Shown here: positions 8,258-16,789 of the stretch, piece by piece | Layout: each line of letters begins with the position of its first letter | Position numbering within the stretch: the first letter of the stretch is position 1 | Assembly: GCF_001307765.1 (NCBI RefSeq) | Contig: NZ_LKBA01000004.1 | Location: 620,001 to 684,000, forward strand | Reading direction: 5' to 3' | Source of the DNA: Aliiroseovarius crassostreae | Lineage (GTDB): Bacteria; Pseudomonadota; Alphaproteobacteria; Rhodobacterales; Rhodobacteraceae | DNA: 64,000 bases | Notes under the pieces: generated by a model | What the model was told of the DNA's origin: nothing | What the model saw: the letters and a program-made list of their open reading frames with translations, nothing else | The model's database searches: none | Program-made: the position numbers and the translations under genes

Positions 8258-8377
8258 GGCAAAACCGACCCCGCAGGGGCGGCTTTTCGACCGAAGAGCG
8301 GCCAATCCAAGCGCTTCCCTCTTGCCGCCGCGCCGATCATCACTATCATGCCCACAACGCATTACATGAGGTGAGCC

Positions 8378-8572
8378 ATGAGCCAATCCGCACCGGAAAC
8401 CAAACTCGTTGACAGCTACAAACTGGCCTGTGATGGCGGTGAGGGCGCACTGGGCCATCCGCGCGTCTATTTGCGGATCCCCAATGAACATGGCTGGGTC
8501 GAATGCCCCTATTGCGATTGCAAATTCGTGCATAAGGACCATGCCGACAAGACGGATGACCAGGCGGCGTAA
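8378..8572 (+). CDS. zf-CHCC zinc-finger protein (NDUFS6-like)
   Basis: A 64-residue zinc-binding protein. Cys18 ([16 protein letters not shown]), His27, Cys43 and Cys46 (ECPYCDCKF) give the C-H-C-C set of the family. Its mitochondrial homologue NDUFS6 is an accessory zinc subunit of complex I. In alphaproteobacteria the gene is often away from nuo, as here. A role in complex I assembly or stability is inferred from homology. GAGGTGAG precedes the ATG. Confidence 0.88.
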   Translation: MSQSAPETKLVDSYKLACDGGEGALGHPRVYLRIPNEHGWVECPYCDCKFVHKDHADKTDDQAA

Positions 8573-8596
8573 ACCCTCGCCCATCTGACACTTTTT

Positions 8597-8628
8597 CGGC
8601 TGCGGGCAGGCGCTTCGCAGCCGTTTTT
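8597..8628 (+). terminator. Rho-independent terminator after the zf-CHCC gene
   Basis: CGGCTGCG (8597-8604) pairs with CGCAGCCG (8616-8623), followed by TTTTT. Confidence 0.85.
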
Positions 8629-8671
8629 GCCTTTGGGATCACGCCGGGGCCACAGGAATGAAGGACGCAAC

Positions 8672-11491
8672 ATGACCAGCGACACCGCCACGCTCGACCA
8701 AGGTTTCGGCAAGGGCTGCCACCTGCATCTGGTGGATGGGTCCGCCTTCATCTTCCGCGCCTATCACGCGCTGCCCCCACTCACGCGCAAATCCGACGGG
8801 TTGCCGATCGGCGCCGTGTCCGGCTTTTGCAATATGCTGCTCAAGTTCATCGAAGATCAGACCGGCCCGGATGCCCCCACCCATGTGGCGGTGATCTTTG
8901 ACCATTCCGGCAAGAGCTTTCGCAACAAGATCTATCCGGCCTACAAGGCCAACCGCCCGCCTGCACCCGAAGATCTTGTGCCGCAATTCCCGCTGACCCG
9001 TGACGCCACCCGTGCCTTCAATATCGCCTGTATCGAGGTCGAAGGGTTCGAGGCTGACGATATCATCGCAACGCTTGCGCGCCGTGCCGATGCGGCGGGC
9101 GGGCGGGTCACGATCCTCTCCTCCGACAAGGACCTGATGCAGCTGGTCGGCGGTGGGGTCGAAATGCTTGACCCGATGAAGAACAAGCGTATCGGCGTGG
9201 AAGGTGTGGAAGAGAAGTTCGGCGTCGGTCCTGATCGAGTGGTCGATGTGCAGGCGCTGGCAGGTGACAGCGTGGACAACGTGCCCGGTGCGCCGGGGAT
9301 TGGCATCAAGACGGCGGCGCTTCTGATCAATGAATTTGGCGACCTCGACAGCCTGCTCGCCCGGGCCGAAGAGATCAAACAGCCCAAACGACGACAGACC
9401 CTGATTGAAAAGGCGGATCAGATCCGCCTCTCTCGCGAGTTGGTCAAACTGGATGACCAGATGGATCTGGATCTGGATCTCACCACGCTTGAGATACAGG
9501 ACCCGGAGCCGGAAACGCTGCTGTCATTCCTTGCGGATATGGAGTTTCGCACCCTTACCAATCGCATCGCCACCCGTCTGGGGGTGGATGCGCCCGAGAT
9601 CCGACAGCCTGAAACCGCGCCGGGCCTCTCCACGCCAGAAGCCCCCGCGATCAATCCGGAGGCCTATGAATGGGTCCGGGACGGCGCCGCGTTGGCCTGC
9701 TGGGTGGAGGGGATCCGCGCCCGCGGTTACGTGGCCATCGACACCGAAACCACCGGTTTGGACGAGATGCTCGTGGACCTTGTGGGGATCTCGCTTTGTG
9801 TGGAACCGGGCACTGCCTGCTATATCCCACTGACCCACAAGACCAGCCAGTCCGATGACCTTTTTGGGGGGGATGAGCTGGCAGAGGGGCAGATGGCGCT
9901 GGACGAGGCGCTGGCGATCCTGAAACCTGTGCTCGAAGATCCGGCCATCCTCAAAATTGGCCAGAACATGAAGTATGATGCCAAGATTTTTGCCCGGAAC
10001 GGGGTGAAGGTGGCGCCGATTGATGACACGATGCTGATGTCATATGCCCAGAATGCAGGGCTGCATAACCACGGCATGGACATTTTGTCCGAACGCTATC
10101 TCGACCACAAACCGATCTCGATCAAAACCCTGCTGGGCACCGGTAAATCCGCGATCACATTTGACCGGGTGCCGATCGAGGAGGCGGTGAAATATGCTGC
10201 CGAAGATGCAGATATCACCTTGCGCCTGTGGCAGTTGTTGAAACCGCGCCTGCACAGCGTAGGGGTCACGCGCGTCTATGAACGGCTCGAACGTCCGCTG
10301 GTTCCGGTTCTGGCCGAGATGGAAATGACCGGGATCAAGGTCGACCGCGATGTGCTTTCGCGCATGTCCAACGCATTTGCGCAGAAAATGGCAGGTTATG
10401 AGGCCGAGCTGCACGAGATCGTAGGACGCGAGTTTAACGTGCAAAGCCCCGCACAGGTAGGGGAAATCCTGTTTGGGGAAATGGAACTGCCCGGGGGCAA
10501 GAAAACCAAGACAGGGCAATGGTCAACCCCGGCCGATGTGCTGGAAGATCTCGCCGCTGAGCATGAATTTGCCGCGCGCGTTCTGGACTATCGCCAGTTG
10601 CAGAAGCTCAAATCCACCTATACCGATGCGCTTCAGGACCATATCCACCCGGAGACGGGGCGGGTGCATACCTCGTATCTGCAAACCGGGGCCAATACGG
10701 GCCGCATGGCGTCAAAAGACCCGAATCTGCAAAACATCCCGGTGCGCTCAGAAGAAGGCCGTCGTATCCGCGAGGCTTTTGTGGCCCCTGAAGGGAAGAA
10801 ACTGATCAGCCTGGACTATAGCCAGATCGAACTGCGCATTCTCGCCCATATGGCCGGAATTGATGCGTTGAAACAGGCATTCCGTGACGGGCAGGATATT
10901 CACGCCATGACCGCGTCGGAAATGTTTGATGTGCCGCTGGATCAGATGACCCCGGATATTCGCCGCCAGGCCAAGGCGATCAACTTCGGTGTGATCTACG
11001 GCATCTCCGGCTTTGGTCTCGCCCGCAACCTGCGCATCCCCCGCGCAGATGCACAGGGCTTTATCGACCGCTATTTCGAACGCTTCCCGGGCATTCGCAA
11101 ATATATGGATGAAACAGTGGCCTTCGCAAAGGAACACAAGCGGGTCGAAACCCTTTTTGGGCGCCAGATCCACACACCGGAAATTGGCGCAAAAGGCCCG
11201 CAGGCGGGCTTTGCAAAACGCGCGGCGATCAACGCCCCCATTCAGGGCACCGCTGCGGATATTATTCGTCGTGCCATGATCCGCATGCCGGATGCCATCA
11301 AAGGGCTGCCTGCCAAGATGCTGCTACAGGTCCATGACGAGCTTATCTTCGAAGTGGACGAAGCCGCCGTGGAGGACGTGATCGGCGTTGTGCGCAATGT
11401 GATGGAGGGGGCGTCCGAACCCGCCATCAAGCTCGACCTGCCGCTTGTTGTTGACGCCGGGGTGGGCATGAACTGGGCCGAAGCGCATTAA
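8672..11491 (+). CDS. polA: DNA polymerase I
   Basis: A 939-residue replication and repair polymerase with all three activities. The 5'-3' flap exonuclease comes first (about 10-300, YPAYKANR, SSDKDLMQLV, GDSVDNVPG). The 3'-5' proofreading domain follows (about 330-520) and keeps IDTETTGLDE and a full set of acidic residues. The family A polymerase is C-terminal: motif A LDYSQIELRILAHMAG, motif B RRQAKAINFGVIYGIS, motif C VHDELIFE. I chose ATG at 8672 because AAGGA lies 6 bases upstream; an earlier in-frame start runs through the preceding terminator. Length is normal for alphaproteobacterial PolA. Confidence 0.97.
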   Translation: MTSDTATLDQGFGKGCHLHLVDGSAFIFRAYHALPPLTRKSDGLPIGAVSGFCNMLLKFIEDQTGPDAPTHVAVIFDHSGKSFRNKIYPAYKANRPPAPEDLVPQFPLTRDATRAFNIACIEVEGFEADDIIATLARRADAAGGRVTILSSDKDLMQLVGGGVEMLDPMKNKRIGVEGVEEKFGVGPDRVVDVQALAGDSVDNVPGAPGIGIKTAALLINEFGDLDSLLARAEEIKQPKRRQTLIEKADQIRLSRELVKLDDQMDLDLDLTTLEIQDPEPETLLSFLADMEFRTLTNRIATRLGVDAPEIRQPETAPGLSTPEAPAINPEAYEWVRDGAALACWVEGIRARGYVAIDTETTGLDEMLVDLVGISLCVEPGTACYIPLTHKTSQSDDLFGGDELAEGQMALDEALAILKPVLEDPAILKIGQNMKYDAKIFARNGVKVAPIDDTMLMSYAQNAGLHNHGMDILSERYLDHKPISIKTLLGTGKSAITFDRVPIEEAVKYAAEDADITLRLWQLLKPRLHSVGVTRVYERLERPLVPVLAEMEMTGIKVDRDVLSRMSNAFAQKMAGYEAELHEIVGREFNVQSPAQVGEILFGEMELPGGKKTKTGQWSTPADVLEDLAAEHEFAARVLDYRQLQKLKSTYTDALQDHIHPETGRVHTSYLQTGANTGRMASKDPNLQNIPVRSEEGRRIREAFVAPEGKKLISLDYSQIELRILAHMAGIDALKQAFRDGQDIHAMTASEMFDVPLDQMTPDIRRQAKAINFGVIYGISGFGLARNLRIPRADAQGFIDRYFERFPGIRKYMDETVAFAKEHKRVETLFGRQIHTPEIGAKGPQAGFAKRAAINAPIQGTAADIIRRAMIRMPDAIKGLPAKMLLQVHDELIFEVDEAAVEDVIGVVRNVMEGASEPAIKLDLPLVVDAGVGMNWAEAH

Positions 11492-11539
11492 GCCCCCTTT
11501 CCCTTCGCGCCCCCCCGCGAACGGCTCCCCCGCCGCGTC

Positions 11540-11599
11540 TTTTTCTTGCCTGAAATACCTCGGGGTGAGCCTCGAAGAGGCGAGGGGCAGCGCCCCTTT
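11540..11599 (+). repeat. Dispersed structured intergenic element, copy B
   Basis: TTTTTCTTGCCTGAAATACC, CGGGGTGA, variable hairpin GCCTC-GAA-GAGGC, constant hairpin AGGGGC-AGC-GCCCCT. It lies downstream of polA. Confidence 0.88.
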
Positions 11600-11652
11600 C
11601 CCTCAACGCATCCGGCTGGTCGGAAAAAATGCAAAGACCTGCAAAAAGCCCC

Positions 11653-11683
11653 TTGAACCTCTAGTTGCTAGAGCAATTAAGTA
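11653..11683 (+). promoter_or_regulatory. MerR-type metal-responsive promoter for the CDF exporter
   Basis: A -35 TTGAAC (11653-11658) and -10 TAAGTA (11678-11683) are 19 bp apart. The over-long spacer holds the perfect dyad CTCTAG-TTG-CTAGAG (11659-11673). A 19-20 bp spacer with a central dyad is diagnostic of promoters untwisted by MerR-family activators such as ZntR and CadR. No merR-like gene is in the window. Confidence 0.7.
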
Positions 11684-11765
11684 GCGAGGTGAAATAGGAA
11701 ACCGGGTGTTGCTCCGCTGCTGACCAGCCCGCGGCCCGTCCTCACAATCAGCGAAGGGTGGCCTG

Positions 11766-12755
11766 ATGCCTCATGATCACAATCACACAGATACCCACCA
11801 AACTGGGCATAAACACGGGCATGGCGGGGGGCACGGGCATCACCACCATATTGACCCGGAGGCCGGGGACCTGAGGGTTGGCCTCGCCGTTGCGGTAAAC
11901 GTGCTGTTGACCGTGGCACAGATCATCGGCGGCGTTCTGTCCGGCTCTGTCGCCCTGATTGCTGACGCGATCCACAACCTGTCGGATGCAGCCTCGCTGG
12001 CGATTGCCTTTTTTGCCCGAAAAATTGCACGCCGCACCACCGACACCCAGATGACTTTTGGATATAAGCGGGTGGAGCTGGTCGCGGCCCTGATCAACCT
12101 AACCACATTGGTGGTGATCGGGATTTACCTGGCCTATGAAGGGATCATGCGGTTTTTTGAACCGCCCGAGGTGGCCGGATGGCTGGTCATTATCGTGGCT
12201 GGCGTGGCGCTGGTGGTGGATGTGATCACCGCGTTGCTGACCTGGAGCATGGCCAAGGACAGCGCCAATATCCGTGCGGCCTTTCTGCACAATGTGGCCG
12301 ATGCGCTGGGCTCGGTGGCTGTGATTGTGGTGGGGGTTCTGATTGTCGCCTTTGACTGGTATCTCGCCGATCCGATCGCCACGTTGGGTATTGCGGCCTA
12401 TATCATCTGGATGGGGTTGGGGGAGCTGAGGGGCGTGGCGCGTATCCTGATGCTCGGCGCCCCTCCGGGGCTGGATGTGGAAGATGTGATCCGTGCCATG
12501 GAAACGGTGGAGGGGGTGGAGGAAGTCCACCATGTTCATCTGTGGCAGATCAGTGAAGAGGTGACCTCGCTTGAAGCGCATGTTGTTGTCACGCCCATCA
12601 ACTGGCCAGAGGTAAATGCGGTGAAAACCGCCCTCAAAACCACCCTGAACAATCGGTTCGGAATTGGTCATGTCACGCTGGACATGGAAGCACCGGGGGA
12701 TGCCTGCGTGGCACCGCAGCGGATTGGCGGCACCCGCCAAGGCGTTTCCGGATAA
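11766..12755 (+). CDS. Cation diffusion facilitator (zinc/divalent metal exporter)
   Basis: A 329-residue inner-membrane proton antiporter of the CzcD/ZitB type. A His-rich N-terminus (residues 3-28) precedes six predicted membrane segments. The metal site is supplied by ADAIHNLSDA in the second segment and LHNVADALGS in the fifth. A C-terminal cytoplasmic domain (about 220-310) has HHVHLWQ. It probably exports zinc, possibly cadmium or cobalt. The MerR-type promoter about 80 bp upstream fits metal-induced expression. GAAGGG precedes the ATG. It is transcribed alone; the next gene is convergent. Confidence 0.92.
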   Translation: MPHDHNHTDTHQTGHKHGHGGGHGHHHHIDPEAGDLRVGLAVAVNVLLTVAQIIGGVLSGSVALIADAIHNLSDAASLAIAFFARKIARRTTDTQMTFGYKRVELVAALINLTTLVVIGIYLAYEGIMRFFEPPEVAGWLVIIVAGVALVVDVITALLTWSMAKDSANIRAAFLHNVADALGSVAVIVVGVLIVAFDWYLADPIATLGIAAYIIWMGLGELRGVARILMLGAPPGLDVEDVIRAMETVEGVEEVHHVHLWQISEEVTSLEAHVVVTPINWPEVNAVKTALKTTLNNRFGIGHVTLDMEAPGDACVAPQRIGGTRQGVSG

Positions 12756-12813
12756 CCCACGCAACATGATTGGTTCGAAATGCGCACAATTTGATGCCGC
12801 CTGCCGCGGTTCG

Positions 12814-12843
12814 GTGTCCCCCGTGTCTGGGGGCGCCGGACAC
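12814..12843. other. Inverted repeat between convergent genes
   Basis: Outer arms GTGTC and GACAC enclose CCCCC and GGGGG in the 138-bp convergent gap. It may end either transcript, but no T-run supports this. Confidence 0.35.
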
Positions 12844-12893
12844 GCAATGGAACGCATTTAAGCGAGGCGGGCTGATCCAGGGCAGGTGTGAAG

Positions 12894-13586
12894 TCAGGTT
12901 TCGCAGGCCTCTGCGTGCATGCGGGCATAGAAGGCGGAGAGGGACTTCTCGCGCTCTTCGCGATACACCTCTCCGGTGGTGAAACCTTCAATGCGATCCA
13001 CGCGGAACATGCGAAAATCCGAGCGCAATTCACACCATCCCACCACGCACCAACCGGTTTGCCACAGCCACAGACCCAGCGGACGAATGGTGCGGGTGGT
13101 CTGGCAACCGTCACCATCGGTATAGGTCAGATGCAGGCGCCTGCGTGTGCCGACTGCGGCCTCGATCTGATCAATGAAATGACGATCCCGGTCCGATGGT
13201 GTCAGGGTGGGACCGGCATGTACTTCCACCCGGTCTGCCGCCGCCGACAGGGCTTCGGGCAGCACCGCGCGGATTTTACCGTGCGCGTCACGGGCCGATT
13301 TTGCCATTGCGGCCCCACCCATACGTTCGATCATCGAGATCCCGGCAATCAGCGCCATCACCTCGTCACGGGTGAACATCAGCGGCGGAATGTCATAGCC
13401 TGCCCGCATCACGTATCCGACCCCGGCTTCGCCCTCGATCGGCACGCCGGAGCCGATCAGATCGGCAATATCGCGATAGATCGTCCGAGAGGAGACCTCA
13501 AGTTCGGAGGCAAGATCTGCAGCCCGCGTCAGCCGGCCACCCCGCAGCAACTGGACAATCTGGAACAGGCGATCAGCGCGGCGCAT
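12894..13586 (-). CDS. YafY/DeoR-type HTH and WYL-domain transcriptional regulator
   Basis: A 230-residue regulator. The N-terminal helix-turn-helix (about 1-55, LASELEVSSRTIYRDIADL) is followed by a linker and a WYL-type domain (about 135-210, LHLTYTDGD, WWCVVGWCELR-like block) proposed to sense a nucleic-acid or small ligand. It follows the VOC gene on the same strand after 42 bases. VOC-YafY pairs are common, so it probably controls that operon, perhaps through the palindrome at 14017-14034. The ligand is unknown. Confidence 0.85.
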   Translation of the reverse strand: MRRADRLFQIVQLLRGGRLTRAADLASELEVSSRTIYRDIADLIGSGVPIEGEAGVGYVMRAGYDIPPLMFTRDEVMALIAGISMIERMGGAAMAKSARDAHGKIRAVLPEALSAAADRVEVHAGPTLTPSDRDRHFIDQIEAAVGTRRRLHLTYTDGDGCQTTRTIRPLGLWLWQTGWCVVGWCELRSDFRMFRVDRIEGFTTGEVYREEREKSLSAFYARMHAEACET

Positions 13587-13628
13587 CTTTCTGTTCCTCC
13601 TGACATTTGCTGCGGGGGCCGGGTTGGT

Positions 13629-14006
13629 TTAGGTCGTTTTCGGCTCGAACAGGCCTATCGTATTGCCATCAGGATCGGTGGCATAGACAAAACGTCCATA
13701 GGGGATTTCCACCGGATCACTGCTGATTTTGCCCCCCGCCTTTTCCCAGGCCTTGCTGGCGTCTTCCAGAGGGCAGGTCAGGTTGATATGCACGATATTG
13801 CCGGTGCCTGACGCTGCGGGAGTGCCTTCGTAAAGATTGCCACCGACCGTGTCCATGCGCCCCCCCAGAACGGCCATCGGCGCGGGGCTGTTCGTGTCGA
13901 TCTCCATCGACCAGCCAAAGGCCGCATTGTAAAAGGCCACGGCTTTTTGCAGGTTGCGGACGGGAATTTCGGTCCAGACCACAAGCGGGGCAGGTTGGGT
14001 GTCCAT
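13629..14006 (-). CDS. VOC-family (glyoxalase/bleomycin-resistance fold) protein
   Basis: A 125-residue protein of two beta-alpha-beta-beta-beta modules. It opens with VWTEIPVRNLQKAVAFYNAAFGW and ends with the typical YATDPDGNTIGLFEP block. A divalent-metal enzyme or a binding protein are both possible. The substrate cannot be assigned. It is the first gene of a pair with a YafY regulator. AGGAG lies directly against an inverted repeat, so translation or transcription may be gated there. Confidence 0.85.
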   Translation of the reverse strand: MDTQPAPLVVWTEIPVRNLQKAVAFYNAAFGWSMEIDTNSPAPMAVLGGRMDTVGGNLYEGTPAASGTGNIVHINLTCPLEDASKAWEKAGGKISSDPVEIPYGRFVYATDPDGNTIGLFEPKTT

Positions 14007-14016
14007 GTCATATCTC

Positions 14017-14034
14017 CTTATCTGATGTGATAAG
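14017..14034. promoter_or_regulatory. Palindrome abutting the VOC gene ribosome-binding site
   Basis: CTTATC-N6-GATAAG is a perfect dyad. On the coding (minus) strand the second arm ends in the G that begins the GGAG ribosome-binding site. It is a candidate operator for the downstream YafY protein or an occluding hairpin. Confidence 0.45.
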
Positions 14035-14158
14035 AACAGTGTGACACAGCCCTGCTGACAGCGTTCTGTCAGGAGCCTTGGACCGGGCGGTTTTTTCTTA
14101 TGTAAGCCGCAAGGTGACGGTCATGGTCATGGCCACGGTCGGGGTGGGCAAGGTGGTT

Positions 14159-14920
14159 TCAGCCCAGACCGTCGGTCAACCAGATCAGCCCTGACTGGGT
14201 CTGCGCCGTGGGGTGGTATTCGCCGCTGACCCAGCCATTATAGCCTTCGCGGTCCAATTGCCGAAACCAGCGCGGATAGTTGAATTCGCCCCGGATCGGT
14301 TCCTTGCGATCCGGAATGCCACCCACCTGGATGTGGCGCACCAGATGGCGGTGCTCCGCCCAGCAGCCCAGCACATCCCCGGTGATGCGATCTGCATGAT
14401 AGGCGTCAAACTGCAGGCCCAGATTGGGGGCGTTGACCTCGGCAATTACCTCGGCCGCCTGATCAAAGGAGTTGAGGAAATATCCCGGCATGTCATCCGT
14501 GTTGATCGGTTCGATGGTCAGGCTTTGCCCGGGGGCCATCCGGGCCGCCCATTTCAGGTTTTCCACATAGGTCCTGTGTGCAACAAGCCCCTCGGCCTTG
14601 CCCGCCATAATGTGGATGTGGCTGGCTTGAAAAGCTTTTGCATAGCGCAGGGTGCGCTTGAAATCATACTGAAATCGTTGCTGCCCATTTGGCGTTGCTG
14701 CAAAACCACGCGCGCCCCCGGTGTAGTTTGGTGGCGGAGTGTTGATCAGCACCATATGCAACCCGTTTGCGATCAGCTGCCGTGTCACCAGCTGGGCGGC
14801 GTCATCATAGGGAAACAGCACTTCCACAGCCTGAAACCCCGCCTCTGCCGCGGCCTGAAAACGTTCCAGAAACGGAAGCTCCTTGAACAGGAAGGTCAGG
14901 TTGGCGGCAAAACGCGGCAT
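14159..14920 (-). CDS. hyi: Hydroxypyruvate isomerase-like TIM-barrel protein
   Basis: A 253-residue xylose-isomerase-like barrel. MPRFAANLTFLFKELPFLERF, the EP motif in TIEPINTDDMPGYFL, QFDAYH and GEY near the end are the metal and substrate blocks of the Hyi group. It interconverts hydroxypyruvate and tartronate semialdehyde in glyoxylate use. The related OtnI branch acts on 2-oxo-tetronate and cannot be excluded. It overlaps the upstream DUF1285 gene by one base (TGATG), so the two are coupled. The metabolic link with glcDEF 8 kb away is reasonable but not demonstrated. Confidence 0.82.
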   Translation of the reverse strand: MPRFAANLTFLFKELPFLERFQAAAEAGFQAVEVLFPYDDAAQLVTRQLIANGLHMVLINTPPPNYTGGARGFAATPNGQQRFQYDFKRTLRYAKAFQASHIHIMAGKAEGLVAHRTYVENLKWAARMAPGQSLTIEPINTDDMPGYFLNSFDQAAEVIAEVNAPNLGLQFDAYHADRITGDVLGCWAEHRHLVRHIQVGGIPDRKEPIRGEFNYPRWFRQLDREGYNGWVSGEYHPTAQTQSGLIWLTDGLG

Positions 14921-15552
14921 CAGGGGGCAAGCTCGTCAGCGGGGGTGATTGGGAAGAAAACCCCGTCCGACCAGAGGCCAAACCAGCGTGTTCCCTCCAG
15001 CTCATGAGGGCAGGCCAGATCCATCAGACGATAAAAGGTCTTGCGGTCAATGCGGGCATCCAGATTGCCGCGCACCCGCACATAGGGGCGCGGTGCACCG
15101 TCAGGCCCGTCCAGTTCAATCCTCAACGCCGCCGCGGGGCCGGCGGTGGTGGTGTCCCCCAGATTGGTGGTGAAGGTCAGGCGCTGATCGTGGCCTTCCC
15201 CCGTCACGTCGACGTCTTCGGCGATGAAGGGCACATCCTCCACCTGAATGCGAAACCGTTCAACCGGGGTGACCAGCATATAGCCCGCCTCGTTGCCGTC
15301 TTCGCCCGTGTCATATCGCAAGATCGAGGCAAACAGGCGCACCAGCCCGGGGCGGGTGATCGGGCGCCCCTCGTGGATCCACGCTCCGTCACGGGTGATG
15401 CGCATATCCATGTCCCCCGAAAAGGCAGGATGCCACAGATGCACCGGCGGCGGGCCTTTGGGCGCGGCCAGCTTAACCGCCTCTGACAAGCGTTTGGCGT
15501 CCGGTCCGGCCCCTGCCACCGGCGATTTCCCGTCACTTGGCGCTTTTGTCAT
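14920..15552 (-). CDS. DUF1285-family protein
   Basis: A 210-residue protein with the DUF1285 core from about residue 50: PPVHLWHPAFSGDMDMRITRDGAWIHEGRPI, then VEDVPFIAEDV and the C-terminal RKTFYRLMDLA and WFGLWSDGVFFPI. The function is unknown. There is no signal peptide, so it is presumably cytoplasmic. I chose the start with GGGGA five bases upstream, eleven residues inside the longest frame. It is the first gene of a pair with the Hyi-like enzyme and divergent from the MoxR operon. Confidence 0.85.
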   Translation of the reverse strand: MTKAPSDGKSPVAGAGPDAKRLSEAVKLAAPKGPPPVHLWHPAFSGDMDMRITRDGAWIHEGRPITRPGLVRLFASILRYDTGEDGNEAGYMLVTPVERFRIQVEDVPFIAEDVDVTGEGHDQRLTFTTNLGDTTTAGPAAALRIELDGPDGAPRPYVRVRGNLDARIDRKTFYRLMDLACPHELEGTRWFGLWSDGVFFPITPADELAP

Positions 15553-15587
15553 TTGTTCCCCGCGAGTTTTCGGACTTAAATACAAGT

Positions 15588-15703
15588 TAAAGCGTTTCGA
15601 CGTTCACCTGAGGTAGGGAGAAGTCGAAACACTGTCAGAGATATCAAAGTTGTGGGCGTTTCGGAATAACCATGTGTCACAAGTTTATCCCGAAACGCTT
15701 TAA
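15588..15703. repeat. AAAGCGTTTCG inverted-repeat element, locus 2 (double)
   Basis: Outer arms TTAAAGCGTTTCG and CGAAACGCTTTAA face inward over 116 bp. Inside, GTTTCGAC/GTCGAAAC and CGTTTCGGAATAA/TTATCCCGAAACG form two hairpins side by side, as if two shorter elements had joined. It fills most of the gap between the DUF1285 gene and the MoxR operon. Confidence 0.7.
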
Positions 15704-15781
15704 AGTGTTTGCGGATCAAGATGAAGCACCGACAGCTGCCCCAATTGTTTTGCTGCGACATTTTCACGAAAGGGAGGGTTC

Positions 15782-16789
15782 ATGGATCAGGGTATTTCCG
15801 ACCACGGCATCGTGGCTGAGCTGGAGGCGCTGGGCGAGAAACTCGTCTCTGCAAAGGGGGAAATCACGCGCCAGATCATCGGTCAGGATCTGGTGGTGGA
15901 GCAGGCGCTTGCAGCCCTTCTTGCCGGCGGGCATGCGCTGTTGGTTGGGCTGCCCGGGTTGGGGAAAACCCGACTGGTTGAAACCATGGGCGTGGTGATG
16001 GGGCTGCGTGATCGTCGCATTCAATTCACCCCGGACCTGATGCCCGCTGATATTCTTGGCGCCGAGGTGCTTGAAGAAGGGGATGATGGGCGACGTCATT
16101 TCCGGTTTGTAAAAGGTCCTGTCTTTTGTCAGCTTTTGCTGGCGGATGAGATCAATCGCGCCAGCCCCCGCACCCAGTCGGCCCTGTTGCAGGCGATGCA
16201 GGAACGTGAGGTTTCGGTCGCAGGCCACACCCATGCGCTGCCCGCCCCGTTCCATGTGCTGGCAACCCAGAACCCGCTTGAGCAGGAGGGCACCTATCCT
16301 TTGCCCGAAGCGCAGCTTGACCGGTTCTTGCTGCAAATTGATGTTGATTACCCCAATCGCGCGGATGAGCGTGCGATCCTTCTGGCCACCACCGGTGAGG
16401 CCGAAACTGCGACACGCCGGATCCTGACACAAGAGGAGCTTCTGCGGGCTCAGGAACTGATCCGTCTGATGCCGGTCGGAGACAGTGTGGTCGAAATGAT
16501 CCTGGATCTGGTGCGCGCCTGCCGCCCGGATGACCCAACCGCGCCGGAGGCGCTGAAAAAGGCGGTCAGTTGGGGGCCGGGGACACGGGCCGCCCAGGCG
16601 CTGATGCTTCTGGTGCGGGCCCGCGCGGCTCTTGATGGGCGGCTGGCCCCGGATGCGGGGGATGTGCACGCCCTGGCGCGCCCGGTATTAAGCCATCGTA
16701 TGGCGCTTGGATATGGGGCGCGGGCAGAAGGGGTGGTGCTTTCCGACCTGATTGACACGGTGCTGGCCCATATCGGGGCAACCGCATGA
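15782..16789 (+). CDS. MoxR-family AAA+ ATPase
   Basis: A 335-residue AAA+ chaperone-like ATPase. Walker A is GLPGLGKT (residues 56-63). Walker B is LLLADEINRASPRTQSALL, with the MoxR-typical sensor region LATQNPLEQEGTYPLPEAQLDRF and the C-terminal lid. MoxR proteins act with VWA-domain partners to mature or remodel target complexes. AGGGAGG precedes the ATG. It heads a four-gene operon in which every junction overlaps by 1-4 bases. Confidence 0.93.
   Translation: MDQGISDHGIVAELEALGEKLVSAKGEITRQIIGQDLVVEQALAALLAGGHALLVGLPGLGKTRLVETMGVVMGLRDRRIQFTPDLMPADILGAEVLEEGDDGRRHFRFVKGPVFCQLLLADEINRASPRTQSALLQAMQEREVSVAGHTHALPAPFHVLATQNPLEQEGTYPLPEAQLDRFLLQIDVDYPNRADERAILLATTGEAETATRRILTQEELLRAQELIRLMPVGDSVVEMILDLVRACRPDDPTAPEALKKAVSWGPGTRAAQALMLLVRARAALDGRLAPDAGDVHALARPVLSHRMALGYGARAEGVVLSDLIDTVLAHIGATA

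Noticed and set aside
11684-11765. Resemblance of the CDF gene leader (ATAGGAAACCGGGTG...TCCGCTGCTGACC) to the cobalamin riboswitch core
   Set aside because: The leader is only about 80 bases, lacks the conserved GCCACTG box, and has GGAAA where GGGAA is expected. A MerR-type promoter directly upstream already explains metal control. A search with Rfam RF00174 would settle it.
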